A DNA stretch of 64,000 bases from Tricholoma matsutake (taxonomy: Eukaryota; Basidiomycota; Agaricomycetes; Agaricales; Tricholomataceae), in the NCBI GenBank assembly GCA_026075535.2, contig AP026541.1, forward strand, positions 4,588,001 through 4,652,000, in the 5' to 3' direction. The notes under the pieces are model-generated. The model was not told the DNA's origin. It was given only the letters and a program-made list of their open reading frames with translations, and did not search any database. The translations under genes were made by a program, and so were the position numbers. Positions 25,035 to 36,314 of the stretch are shown one piece after another (the first letter of the stretch is position 1; every line of letters begins with the position of its first letter).

Positions 25035-25119
25035 GCCCTGAACCGAGAATGAAGGGGTTGTACAATAATAAATACGACTCTTACAATGTGTCACGTTACG
25101 CCATTATTCCTTGCTGTGC
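25035..25119. promoter_or_regulatory. 85-bp divergent promoter, SCAP / protein X
   Basis: Only 85 bp separate the start codons of the SCAP homologue (-) and pyruvate dehydrogenase protein X (+). 5' UTRs and core promoters of both must fit or overlap here. No TATA box is evident. Confidence 0.5.
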
Positions 25120-26340
25120 ATGGCATCCGTCAAATCCCTTATAGGTGCGCTGGCACCTCAACGCATATTCTCAGTCCTTGTTCACAGAAGACGTGCGTAA
25201 TTCGTTACAACTCTGAACAACAGAATCTACTTAACTCCACTCCAGTGCTCTACCAAACAAGTATCCGTTATGGAATTACGAACCTCGAAATGCCCGCCAT
25301 GTCACCTACGATGACAGAGGGTGGGATTGCGGGATGGAAAAGGAAGGAAGGAGAGGCTTTCTCGGCAGGAGATGTCCTTCTTGAGATTGTACGTGTCGCA
25401 GCCAAGGATAGCATATATTGTTGAACTTTGTTGCGTTATTCATCAATCCAGGAAACAGACAAGGCGACAATAGATGTCGAGGCCCAAGACGATGGCATTA
25501 TTGGGAAAATTCTAGTCTGTCAACTTCAGTATGTAATTCATAAAAAGATCTCATTAACTTTTCCAACACAAACAGCTGCAAGACGGTGCAAAAAATGTAC
25601 CAGTTGGAAAAGTTATTGCACTTCTAGCGGAGGAGGGAGACGACATTTCGAACCTTCAACCCCCAAAGGAAGAAAAACCTGTTTCCAAACAAGCAACCTT
25701 GTCGTCCTCACCACTTCTACCTGAACGTCCTACACCAGTCCCCGAGATGTCCTTCCTGCCACCCTCTCTTGAATTACATTCATCAACTCCCTTATCCCAT
25801 TCAAGACCGCTATTCCCTTCAGTGCACCGCCTCCTCTTGGAATTCGGTATTAAAGATCCCGAGTCAATAAAAGGAACTGGCGTACGTGGGATGTTGACGA
25901 AAGGTGACGTCCTTGCATACCTCGGTAAAGCATCTGGGCCCCTTGGAACATATAAAGAACCTCCTTCCCCGCTTCCAGGAGCAGGTAAAATGGAGAAGAA
26001 AGAAGAATACAAGGTATTGGGGCAATTTTCTAATCTATGTACTCACGATTCATCTCACATTGACCGCATAGCCTCTTGATGGACCAGCTCTTCGCCGGCT
26101 CATTGTCTCCACTATGTTTCAATCCTCTCTGGCGGCTCGCAATGCCAGGCCCGGTTCGTCTCCTCTCGTCATATTTACCACAGTGCCCTAACTATATTTT
26201 TTCAAGTTTCGGTTGCAGACTTCGATTCAGTCGTTGCCGATTACATTCATACCTCACCCCTCGATGCAAAGAAAGCTGTCGATCAGACCCAGACCAAACC
26301 TAAGACGAGCGCATCAGATTGGCTGGACGGCTTGTATTAG
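25120..26340 (+). CDS. Pyruvate dehydrogenase complex protein X (E3-binding)
   Basis: E3-binding protein that tethers dihydrolipoamide dehydrogenase to the mitochondrial pyruvate dehydrogenase core (yeast Pdx1). Start [20 protein letters not shown] is presequence-like; splicing gives [20 protein letters not shown]. The lipoyl domain follows ([20 protein letters not shown], then [20 protein letters not shown] with the lipoylated Lys). A Pro/Ser linker leads to the peripheral-subunit-binding domain ([34 protein letters not shown]). The C-terminus ([20 protein letters not shown] to ...ASDWLDGLY) is short and lacks the HxxxD acetyltransferase domain, which separates it from E2. Five or more short introns. 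Confidence 0.88.
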
Positions 26341-26665
26341 TAAACTCGATTGACCTGCTCTCATATAGATTTAGAGCTGCTACATTGATGTGGAGTTCAT
26401 GCCGCCATTCTTCACAATTTGTTGCATATTGCATACGTCCTATATTTTTGGACTAAGCTCCGCATCAGGTTAACGATTGACGATTAGATCATATAGTGTG
26501 TTCCAGGTGTCGTTCAGGGTCGCTGCGTGCAGACTTACGGCCTCCTTAATTCCTACTTGCCCGATTCCGGATTCCTTCATATCCCTCAAATACGTTCAGA
26601 TATTCAGATAGCCTCCTAGACCTCCACCTTGATTTTGGACTCGACGCTCGCACTTTGCGCATAGA
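26341..26665. other. Intergenic, no feature seen
   Basis: Downstream of the protein X gene. No ORF, repeat or RNA gene is visible; it would hold the protein X 3' UTR. Confidence 0.45.
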
Positions 26666-27075
26666 ATGCTACGCGCGGGCGTCGCGCTTCCACATGTGGA
26701 GTCGCTTAAGCTTGGTGCAGGATACTTCCTGGACTTGGGCCGGTGCTGAATTATTTAAGTCCAGAGCTTCTACACTTGCTGGGGACGAAGCTTCCTAGTT
26801 TCACCTTTTTCAAGGGTATTTGCGTATCCAAGTCGAAGGGACAAGGAACAGTTGGTAAGTACTTACGAAATCTTCACAACGGTTTTATCAATGTATACGA
26901 GATCGTGTATATTCCGACTGGAAATTGCGCCACTTTATAGGATCTTTCAGGTAATGGGAGGAAGGAGGATATCTCGCTCGAATGGGAAGCTACTGTTGGT
27001 GATGCTTTACCACAGTTGCATACACTTAGTGGAGAAGCGATAAAGAAAAGCGTCACTATTGGTTTAAGCCAATAG
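26666..27075 (+). CDS. Candidate small spliced gene, unknown
   Basis: Not recognised. Three exons (26666-26714, 26760-26854, 26941-27075) join in frame to 92 residues: start MLRAGVALPHVESLKLV, middle YPSRRDKEQLDLSGNGRKED, end GEAIKKSVTIGLSQ. Both introns (45 and 86 nt) have GT..AG ends, the second with a good GTAAGT donor. The downstream half is polar and acidic like a real protein. Past the TAG the frame stays open for about 29 more codons (KVDQFRIYKCTARKEELVQH...), so it could also be a decayed longer gene. Chance is not excluded. Confidence 0.3.
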
Positions 27076-27258
27076 AAAGTTGACCAGTTTCGCATATATA
27101 AATGTACTGCAAGAAAGGAGGAGCTTGTCCAGCATCATCCATGTGTCTTATCAAAAGGCAGGGTATGGTTTCTATCCAGATATACTTTGATATACTTCAA
27201 TGGGAAATCTTCACCTTGCAAGCAAGAATAACTCGGAAACAAATGGTATATCCACAGA

Positions 27259-28578
27259 TCACTCGATTGTGGGATCTATTTTGACCACAACTTTCCCTGT
27301 TGCTCTGTAAGACAAAATTCGATCATATGCTTTCAAGGCATCTTCAAATTCATAAACTGAATCCACCACAGGTTTCAGAGAACCTAGAAAGCAGATCAGA
27401 TTAGGCCTCGGACAATGTGAATTCTCTGTGCACCTTCTGCCACCATTTTTTGCAGAGCCAACAAACTAGCTTTCTTATTTTTGAGAAAGACGAAGCTAAT
27501 TTTAGAATTATCAGAGGCAGAGAAGAAGTCGTGGAATTAGCATCAAGTGCTCACGCGTAGCGTCTCTTGATCCCACCGAGCCATGATGGGGTAAATGCTG
27601 CAAAGACAGTCTTAACACTGTTCCATAGTTCAGTCGCAGATAAATTTCTGGGCATGGGACCTGTGGTAATAAAGATTCCGTTTGGCACAAGGTACGCTGG
27701 GCTGTGAGTATAAAGGGATGGATCATTGAGGGCGACAGCATCCAAGATGATATGGAACTTGGGGGAAGGAGGATTAGTCATAAGGTATTCATGCAAAGGG
27801 CTCTTGGTGTAGTCGATGAACTGCCGTATAGAAATGGTAAGGACAAATTAGAAGTAAAAGATACAGAACTTGCTTCATCGGCTCCTTGCTGTCGTACAAA
27901 TTCCTCGTTCTTAGTAGACGCGGTTGCGTATACTTTGGCTCCCTTCGCTTTGGCTATTTGAATGGCAAGGGCACCAACAGCGGAGCTACCCCCATTGATT
28001 AAGATAGTTTGACCCGGCTCAAGCCGACCAACATCTATAAGAGCTTGATATGCTGTTTGGCCAGTTAGAGTAATGCCAGAAGCTGCCACTGGAGAGACAT
28101 TTGGGGGACGAGTGACCAGATGATCTGCGGGAACTCGAGCATATTGTGCGAGTGCACCTTGACGAGTGGCCTGCGATAACTCTGAAGCATTCGATGAGAC
28201 AAATGCAAACTTAAAAGAGTCGTATGCTCACCCGTTGAGATAAAGCCGAAAACCTGGTCACCTGGTGAGAACTCCGTGGTGTTTGCATCAACAATAACAC
28301 CAGACAGGTCGTGTTCTGCAGGAAGTGGCCTGCGTGCAAGAGAATCAGGCAGCAACCTCATCATCTTAAAACCCCTGTACATCGTCAGACGCCAGTGGGT
28401 AAAGTGAGGGTGAGGGTGCTCACACAGGATTAAGAGCTGCAGCCTGGATTTTAACGAGAACCTCACCCTGGTTAAGCTTGGTTGGCACCTCCCAGTCTGA
28501 TCTGAGCTTTAGTGCCCTTGCGGGTGGTCCACGACGTTCGATGATCCATGCTCTCTGTGTTGCAGGGATAGCAGACAT
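27259..28578 (-). CDS. MDR-family oxidoreductase (quinone oxidoreductase/alcohol dehydrogenase-like)
   Basis: Medium-chain dehydrogenase/reductase of the zinc-less quinone-oxidoreductase-like type, NADPH dependent. Start MSAIPATQRAWIIERRGPPA. GroES-like domain: GEVLVKIQAAALNPVGFKMM, AEHDLSGVIVDAN, FSPGDQVFGF. Rossmann domain: GLTLTGQ-type ASGITLTGQTAYQALIDVG, then INGGSSAVGALAIQIAKAKG, the nucleotide-binding glycine motif. C-terminal FEDALKAYDRILSYRATGKVV-type ending ...VKIDPTIE. The zinc ligands of classical alcohol dehydrogenases are not seen. Reaction and substrate unknown. Six or so introns, all in frame. Divergent from CRM1. Confidence 0.85.
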
Positions 28579-29020
28579 AGTTTATGATGAGGGAAGTTGA
28601 AGCACAATGACATGTTCTCATGGTGACGTTGTGTGATTCACACACGCTAATCAACAGGCACCAGGTAAATTCTTGAACGCAGTTGGTATTTGCACGCCTT
28701 CGGTTGTAAGTTTACGGTGACGAAACTGGTACATTGAGCTAGGTTACGGCAGATTTACGGCCATGATGAGACGGTGCTTTACGGATCCACGTTGTCAGAC
28801 GGCCACTTGACTACTCCGTGAGCGATTGTATATGGCATACTTAAGCTATTTCAGGTTCTCCAAGTTGAGACTCCGACGCGCGACAGAGCCACGTGACTGA
28901 GGGGTGAATCTCTCAAGGCCCTTTGCCCAACCTGAAGTCAACGTTCGCGACTCTCCCCTTCCATCAGATCCTTATTTCACCCGCAGAGACGGGAATACCG
29001 CTCTTATCTGCGTCGCCATC
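28579..29020. promoter_or_regulatory. Divergent promoter region, MDR gene / CRM1
   Basis: 442 bp between the two start codons. It contains the palindromic word CACGTG (near 28892), a bHLH-type E-box core, but its use is only a guess. No TATA box is clear. Confidence 0.4.
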
Positions 29021-32000
29021 ATGGAGGTTCGTAGTCGTTTATTGGTGTGGATGTCAGACTAAAGGACCTATCTCATCAGGGTTTACTCGATTTCTCGAGG
29101 GACTTCGATGTTGTTCTTATGGACAAGGTTGTAATGGCCTTCTACACTGGCGTAGGGCAAGAGGTGCGCCCCAATGCGCGTTTTTTACGCGATCACTAAT
29201 CTTGATCGTTTTCGATGTACAGCGACAAATCGCGCAACAAGTCCTAACTCAGTTGGAGGAACATCCGGATGCTTGGACTAGAGTTCCGGATATCTTGGAG
29301 CGATCGTCGTTCCCCCAATCGAAGGTGCGATAATTCTCTTGCTTCATAAACTTCCGATAAGTCTGATCGATCTATAACTAGTATATCGGGTTACAAATTC
29401 TGGAAAAGTTGATTACGACACGGTGGAAGACACTTCCTGATGGTCAGCGGCAAGGTAAGACCAGCCAGGTCCGTGCAACTTCTACTCCATGGCTAACATA
29501 CTTAGGCATCCGGAACTTTGTTGTTGGAGTGAACGTCAAAGTAGCCTCTGACGAAGTTACGATGAGGAAGGAGAAGACGTATATAAACAAACTAAACCTT
29601 GCTTTGGTCCAGGTACCTCTTCATTTATCGTCACTTTCATTCGATTAAACGCTCTTTCAGATCCTGAAGCAAGAATGGCCTCACAACTGGCCTACTTTCA
29701 TTACAGAACTGGTGGACTCGTCGAAAACCAATCTTTCACTGTGCGAAAACAACATGGTGATCTTGAAACTGCTGTCAGAAGAGATTTTCGATTTTTCTGC
29801 CGAACAAATGACGCAGACTAAAATCAAAAACCTCAAAAACCAAATGTGTGGCGAATTTTCCGAGATCTTCAAGCTTTGCTCCGAGGTTTTACAAGAGGCG
29901 CAAAAGTCATCTCTGATCAAGGCAACCCTGGAGACTCTTCTTAGGTTTTTGAACTGGATACCATTAGGCTACATATTCGAGACCACAATCATCGACCTCC
30001 TCTTGAACCGCGTGAGTTTGCTCCACTTATATCTGGCTCTGATTTTTAACTCGCACTCCGCTAGTTTCTTGAAGCACCTGACTTTCGCAATGTCACCCTC
30101 AAATGTCTCGCCGAAATTGCCGCACTTAATGTCGGTCCTGAGTATGACCCTAAATTTGTCATTCTCTTTGCGATGGTGATGACATCTGTCAACCGTATGA
30201 TACCCCCCAGTACAAATATTGCTCAAGCGTATTCCAATGCCGGCGATGCCGGCCAGGAACTCGTTCTAAATCTCGCACTCTTCCTGGCTAACTTCCTGTC
30301 AAATCATCTGCGTGCTGTTGAAACTGAGGCGAATCGCGATGTTCTCCTCAATGCGCATCTTTACATTGTGAAAGTGTCGCAAGTGGACGAGCGCGAGATA
30401 TTCAAAATTTGCCTGGAATATTGGCTGAAACTTGTTGCGGAGCTCTACGAAGAGATCCAGAGTTTACCCATCGGCGAATCTGGCTTGCTCATGGGACTGA
30501 GCTTAGGAGGCAACGGTGGTGGGGCCCAGAACATGTTGGGAGGGATGTCGCTGAGAAAGAATATATACAGCGACGTGTTATCGAACTTACGGTTAGTCGT
30601 CATTGAAAGAATGGTCAAACCTGAGGAGGTCTGTATCAACACCTCTACATTGGCGTGCCGCGCGACTTACTTTTCTTTTCTGGGTCATTCAAATCTAGGT
30701 GCTCATTGTCGAGAATGATGAGGGAGAGATTGTACGAGAATTCATGAAGGAGAGTGACACGATTGTCTTGTACAAGTCGATGCGCGAGTTGCTCGTCTAT
30801 CTTACGCACCTTGACGTGTCGGATACCGAAACAATCCTGACGGAGAAGCTCGCGAAGCAGGTCGATGGCTCAGAGTGGTCATGGAACAATTTGAACACTC
30901 TCTGTTGGGCAATCGGCTCGATTTCGGGAGCAATGAGTATGTTTCAACGTTTGCATTGTAGATCATATCTGCTTAACTGTCTTCTTTCTCCTATAGACGA
31001 AGAAACGGAGAAACGTTTCTTAGTGACCGTGATCAAAGATTTGCTAGGCTTATGCGAAATTAAAAGGGGAAAGGACAACAAAGCCGTCGTGGCATCCGTT
31101 ATCATGTACATTGTTGGACAATATCCGCGTTTCCTCAAGGCACATTGGAAGTTTTTGAAAACGGTGGTAAATAAACTGTTCGAGTTTATGCACGAAACTC
31201 ATGAAGGTCGGTTGGTTATCTTGTGAATTTTTGAGTATTTTAATCTAATATATATGATGACTAGGCGTGCAAGACATGGCCTGCGATACCTTCATTAAGA
31301 TTGCGCAGAAATGTCGACGGCATTTCGTCATGCAACAATCTGGAGAACAGGAGCCATTTGTCGACGAAATCTTGCGTCTACTCCACAGAATTACAGTGGA
31401 TCTGTCACCCCAGCAGGTGTTTTCTATCCCTTCGAGCATCGGAAGATTGTTCACCGCTTCTTGTCTAGGTCCACACATTCTATGAAGCTGTAGGATATAT
31501 GATTTCAGCGCAGCCTAATAAACCTCAGCAGGAGAAACTGATCGCTAAGCTGATGGAGTTACCGAACAATGCAGTATGTCTTTCATTCATCTCGTGCGCG
31601 TACATTACACAGGACCTGGGCTATACAGTGGGATTCGCTTATGGCACAAGCTGCTCAGAGCATGGATGTGCTGTCGAGCAACGATAATATCAAGATTTTG
31701 TCCAATGTCCTGAAGACCAATGTTTCCGCATGCACATCCATAGGTAGCTTCTACCTACCTCAAATTGGCCGCATATTTTTGGACATGCTTGGTCTTTATA
31801 AGGCTGTCAGCGGGATTATCAGCGAGATTGTCGTAAAAGAAGGTTGGCCGTTTGCAACACTTTTCTTGTTTGGTTACGGAATGTTACTCAGGGTTAATTG
31901 CGACCAAGACGCCGAAAGTTAGACAACTAAGGACAGTCAAGAAGGAGATCTTGAAGTTTATGGAAACATACATCAAGAAAGCAGAGGATCTCGAGGCTGT

Positions 32001-33129
32001 TAATAACGGCTTCATGCCACCCCTTCTTGATGCAATTCTAGGCGATTATAATCGCAATGTGCCTACCGCAAGGGACGCAGAAGTGTTGAATGTAATGGCA
32101 ACCATCACATCTCGTCTCGGTGTAAGTCTTGTGTTATAACCATGACAGACATTCTAGACTCATCTCTACTAGCCCCTTCTCACTCCTCAAGTACCTGCGA
32201 TTCTTGAAGCGGTATTCGAACCCACGTTGAACATGATTAATCAAGATTTTGCTGAATTCCCAGAACACCGCGTAGGGTTCTTCAAGCTCCTCCGAGCTAT
32301 CAATTTAAACTGTTTCCCTGGTAATGCTTCCCGGTTTCACGTCTCTTTAAACAATCTAACAATAATTGAGCAGCGTTATTGGGTATTCCGCCCAATCAAT
32401 TCAAGCTCTTCATGGACAGCATCATTTGGGCCATCAAGCACACCATGCGTGACATTGCAGACACCGGCTTGAACTGTGCGTTAATAATCCTGTTTTGTTG
32501 CGTAAGCCCATTAAACCCCTTCAAAGTGTGCTTAGAAGTTGTCAACAACTTCGCTGGCGCAGCTGACCCTGCGGTCAGCAATGCTTTCTTCCAAGGATAC
32601 TTCTTGAGCATAGTCCAGGATGTTTTCTTTGTCTTAACAGATACGGACCACAAGAGCGGCTTTAAGTTGCAGAGCGTACTCCTGGCGCGCATGTTCCAAA
32701 TTGTGGAATTAGACATGATACATACCCCTCTCTTCAATCCTTCCCAGCCCTCAAATGCGGCATTCTTAAGGGAGTACTGCGCTAACCTGCTAAAGACTGC
32801 CTTTCCTCACGTTCAGCCGTACGTCTCCGTTTATCCTTTGTACGCGATACCCTAACTATGGCTATATTTTTCTCTTTAGATCGCATGTGCAAGCATTTGT
32901 GAATGCTTTAGGGGAGAACCACAACGATATCAACCGATTCAAGTTAGCGTTGAGGGATTTCCTCATTCAACTTAAGGAGTTCTCAGCTGGGGATAATACT
33001 GAACTCTTCTTGGAGGAGAAGGAAGCGGAAACCCAGAGGAAGGTAGAAGCGGAACGTCAGGCAGCAATGAGAATTCCGGGGATGCTCAAGCCCGATCAGA
33101 TAGAAGATAAGGATGAAGACTTGATCTAA
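29021..33129 (+). CDS. CRM1: Exportin-1, nuclear export receptor
   Basis: Karyopherin that exports NES cargo with RanGTP through nuclear pores. The first coding exon is just ATGGAG (29021-29026), spliced to [18 protein letters not shown] and the importin-beta N-terminal domain ([20 protein letters not shown]). The HEAT repeats follow the family closely: [92 protein letters not shown] holds a Cys at the position that leptomycin B attacks in sensitive CRM1 proteins. C-terminal [19 protein letters not shown] to ...[19 protein letters not shown]. Around fifteen introns. Full length, no lesion seen. Confidence 0.95.
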
Positions 33130-33407
33130 TGGACGTTGGTGTTTGGATTCTTCATTTCCCAATTTTGACGTAAAATTGGCACTTCCCGTTTTCCCTTACC
33201 TCATCTACGCATTGCTTCACTACACCGTTTCTTTCTTGTCGCTGTCGATTGTATCATAACATGTACCACTAGCCCGAGAAATAATATAGAGTCAAAACTT
33301 GTTTATTAATTCGAGGTCACCGCTGAGATTTTGGATGATCAGACTTTGGATCAGACGGCGATTTCCCAATCCCCATCTCTACCTTGGTCCGTCACGAGCT
33401 AACATCC

Positions 33408-34133
33408 ATGTTCAAAAAGTAGGATCTCGGCGTGGCTCGCTCACGACAACAAACTCACGCAGTGATCAGGTTCAGTCCATCCACGGACATCACAGGCCAT
33501 ACGCCTGTGAAGTCCTCGGTGCAAAGAGCTATTCGTGCGGCAGTGCTATCGCAATGGAAGATAGAGCCTGAAACTCTGGAGGCAGTCTGGCCAAAGAAAG
33601 AAGGCCTTATACACGTTAAATGGTATGTCATCCGAGTAATCCTGTTATTTCATCTGAATGATACTACACATGCATAGCAGAGAACATGTTTCGATATACA
33701 CTGTTAACGGAGAACCCCTTATCTTTCAGCATTTTGACGGGCCGTACTATCCGACCTTGCGACTACTTCATAAATGTGATTCGCTATCGAACACATGTTC
33801 AACTTCGCAAAAAGTACTCAACTCGGTGCTTTTTTCATAGATCCCTACATTCTCCCTATGGTGAAGATCGATCGTGGTGCCATTCGGTTTTTGCTTGCGG
33901 GTGCACCCATGATGTGTCCGGGCCTCACTTCTGCAGGGGGGTATTTACCACCTGCCGAGGCAGCTTTACCGGCAGATACACCAGTTGCGATTTACGCGGA
34001 AGGGAAAGAGCACGCAGTTGGTATTGGCCTCACGAAGCTAGGAACGGAGGAGATGCGACGAGTGAATAAAGGTGTTGGTGTTGAGACTATGACTTATCTG
34101 GGAGACGACCTTTGGTGCCAACCAACCTTGTGA
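33408..34133 (+). CDS. TMA20: Translation factor Tma20/MCTS1, PUA domain
   Basis: Ribosome-associated factor that with Tma22 (DENR) recycles 40S subunits and helps reinitiation. First coding exon is 11 nt (MFK plus two bases of the next Lys), ATG at 33408, spliced to [20 protein letters not shown]. Then [40 protein letters not shown] and [19 protein letters not shown]. The PUA domain covers about the last 90 residues ([59 protein letters not shown]). Ends CQPTL, a few residues beyond the usual DxLW end. Same strand as CRM1, 278 bp downstream. Confidence 0.92.
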
Positions 34134-34408
34134 TTTAATTAATCTTGTGTCCCTGTAGTTGCCCTGTAGTACTACGTGCGCATGAGCGTCGTTGATTTTA
34201 CAAAAACTAGACTCATAATGGGTTTTGATGCAGGACAACTGACTCGCTTCACAAGCATGTGCCACCTGCACAGAAATTAATACGAGTTCCCATGCATACA
34301 TATATTGGCAGTACGTATACGACGCTCAACAGCTTTCGTCGAGTCTGGCTTGCGGATGAGCCCAATGTTATTTGTTCCTGCTTATATCTCTCGTCATTCG
34401 GAACGGAA

Positions 34409-35404
34409 ATGGACGCAGATCAATCCTTCTACACGGAGTTCACCCCTGTGAAACCGCGCAGGAAACGCAGAAACAACATTCAAAAGGATCGCCAGTCGCC
34501 CCTGGCCTTGTTGCAGTATGCCCGGGAGGACCTAGGGCGAGACAACTGGCTCAAAGATTGTCAACGTCTGTACCCCTGCGACACCGCACCATCTCCTTTC
34601 TAATCGCGCTTTTATGTAGGAATAGTAGAGGAATCTTTGAGCGTTGTTTCTCTCGCATCCCCTCACGTGCTTTGCCTTGGACTTGGTAGTCCGTCTATTT
34701 CTGCAAACGCTCGTGTACAACTAGGATTTCTTCTTGAAATCTGCGACCATCTCAAAATCGTATGTACATCGACTTACCATATGTAACTTCATATCAAACT
34801 TCAATCTATCTTCCGCTTAGAATCGAGCAAATGTGTCTGTATACGATCCCGTCTTCACACCAGAAGACATGTCGTTATTCGAAGAGCTTAAAATCCAGTT
34901 ACTCGCTGAGAACAAGGCAGGTCTTTCACAGTATTTGGAGCAGCATATCTTGATTGTCATTCTCACAGAACGGAGGATACTCGATAATACGTCCGACGAT
35001 ATGTTTCATGCCACACTGCGACATCGACATGTACGAGAACCTCCTGCAAGCCAACTGGTCGAAACAAAACCTTTCTAACATCGTCCTTGTCGCGAATCGC
35101 CTAGCAGACTATCTTGATAGGTCACTTCTGCTTCTTATCTACCGAACTACCTGTTGACCCTTTCTTTCGGACGGATAGCAACCCGCTACACAAACTAGGA
35201 TCCCAAGTTCCTTGTCTTTTACGTATAGGCGAGTGAAACCGTAATCGAACTCTCGCCTATCTAACGATTCGTGTAGCCCCTATATTAGATTATCGCCCAC
35301 TGCCCACATCAAAGTCCTGGCCCACAGCATTTAACAACACAGCTGTGCAGTTCGTGGATGACTCGCGTGATCGACAAACTTTCATAGATGACATTCTTAA
35401 GTAA
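34409..35404 (+). CDS. SRR1-like domain protein
   Basis: SRR1 family protein; plant SRR1 acts in light signalling and the clock, and the yeast relatives have no firm role. Starts MDADQSFYTEFTPVKPRRKR with a basic stretch, then LASPHVLCLGLGSPSISANA, ARVQLGFLLEICDHL, VSVYDPVFTPEDMSLFEEL and TICFMPHCDIDMYENLLQAN, the core SRR1 motif, and LSNIVLVANRLADYLD. The end splices as SNPLHKLGSQVPCLLRI then APILDYRPLPTSKSWPTAFN and ...QTFIDDILK. The last intron (35229-35276) has a GC rather than GT donor. Stop is 58 bp from the convergent stop of the next gene. Confidence 0.82.
35229..35276 (+). other. GC-AG intron with donor in a hairpin
   Basis: The 48-nt intron starts GCGAGT and ends GTGTAG. Using it keeps frame and yields LLRIAPILDYRPLPTSKSWP, as expected for SRR1 proteins. 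ATAGGCGAG (35225-35233) across the donor is perfectly complementary to CTCGCCTAT about 19 nt downstream, a 9-bp stem that would hide the splice site in RNA. Confidence 0.65.
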
Positions 35405-35462
35405 TAGATCTATACAGCAAGATGATAAGGAGATAAGGAGAGATAAAGGGTGATACCGGAAA

Positions 35463-36314
35463 CTAGCACTCTTGATAAGCAATATAGCCATGATGGTGCT
35501 CTTCTGGAAAAGGTAGAGGGTCAAAAGGATAAAAGTAAGAATCATCTCCATCGACGTAAATATGAGGATGAGTTTGCCGTAGCCTGCTGCGTTCTGCTGG
35601 CAGGGGAACGGAGGCTGCACCGATGATTGACGCGCTTGATCTGATCGAAGGCGTGAGGAGTGTGTCAGACTCATCATCCGATGTATCCTCGATAGCATCG
35701 GGCACGGAGAGATTTTCAGAGTCGTCGAGGTCTTGAGAAGGAACAGGACCCTCATATGCTGAAAAGGAAGAAAGCGGGGAATCAGAAGAATGAATGAGTG
35801 GCGGATGGAATGGTGGATATGGCACAGGATATGGATATGGATATGATACAGTGGCAAGATAGTGAGACTGGTTGGGGAGGTCGTCGGATGAGGACATTGG
35901 TGACACCATGGGACTATACAGCAATTGGTCGTCGTCGTCATCTACCGGGACTATCGACACATGGGCATCTGAATCCACAGTGAATTCGTCTTCGTCCTCA
36001 AGTGTTTCTAGTAGAGAATCCAGCCATTCTGCTTCGGAAGAGTTGACAACCGTAGTGTGACCGCCCACAAGTTTTCCAGCATCCGGAAACATAAAGGAAT
36101 CGCCTTCCTCTGATCCCACTTCTTCGTCAGGGTCGTCGTCTTCACCATATACAGTGTTAGGACAACCAGTCACCGCTGTGGTTGGGATCACAGAGGACTG
36201 TACAATCGAATTTTTGAGTAATACCCAACGGTGCAAACTGCAGTTGTCCTTTCCACCAACGGACAAGTGCAGCTTGGAGCGGGCCAATGTAAAGAGATTA
36301 GCAGGTTCAGTCAT
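35463..36314 (-). CDS. Acidic hypothetical protein
   Basis: Single-exon frame of 283 codons, not recognised. The start MTEPANLFTLARSKLHLSVG is followed by many Asp/Glu-rich stretches (GEDDDPDEEVGSEEGDSF, DDDDDQ), Ser-rich linkers and a Tyr-Pro repeat patch (SYPYPYPVPYPPFHPP). It ends with an aromatic, His-rich tail (YFYPFDPLPFPEEHHHGYIA). It looks largely disordered. Composition and length argue for a real protein. Convergent with the SRR1-like gene. Confidence 0.65.
   Translation of the reverse strand: MTEPANLFTLARSKLHLSVGGKDNCSLHRWVLLKNSIVQSSVIPTTAVTGCPNTVYGEDDDPDEEVGSEEGDSFMFPDAGKLVGGHTTVVNSSEAEWLDSLLETLEDEDEFTVDSDAHVSIVPVDDDDDQLLYSPMVSPMSSSDDLPNQSHYLATVSYPYPYPVPYPPFHPPLIHSSDSPLSSFSAYEGPVPSQDLDDSENLSVPDAIEDTSDDESDTLLTPSIRSSASIIGAASVPLPAERSRLRQTHPHIYVDGDDSYFYPFDPLPFPEEHHHGYIAYQEC

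Noticed and set aside
35309..35941. 210-codon minus-strand frame overlapping the acidic protein gene
   Set aside because: Same strand, different frame, low-complexity His/Ile/Leu composition; the 283-codon frame is the better choice.
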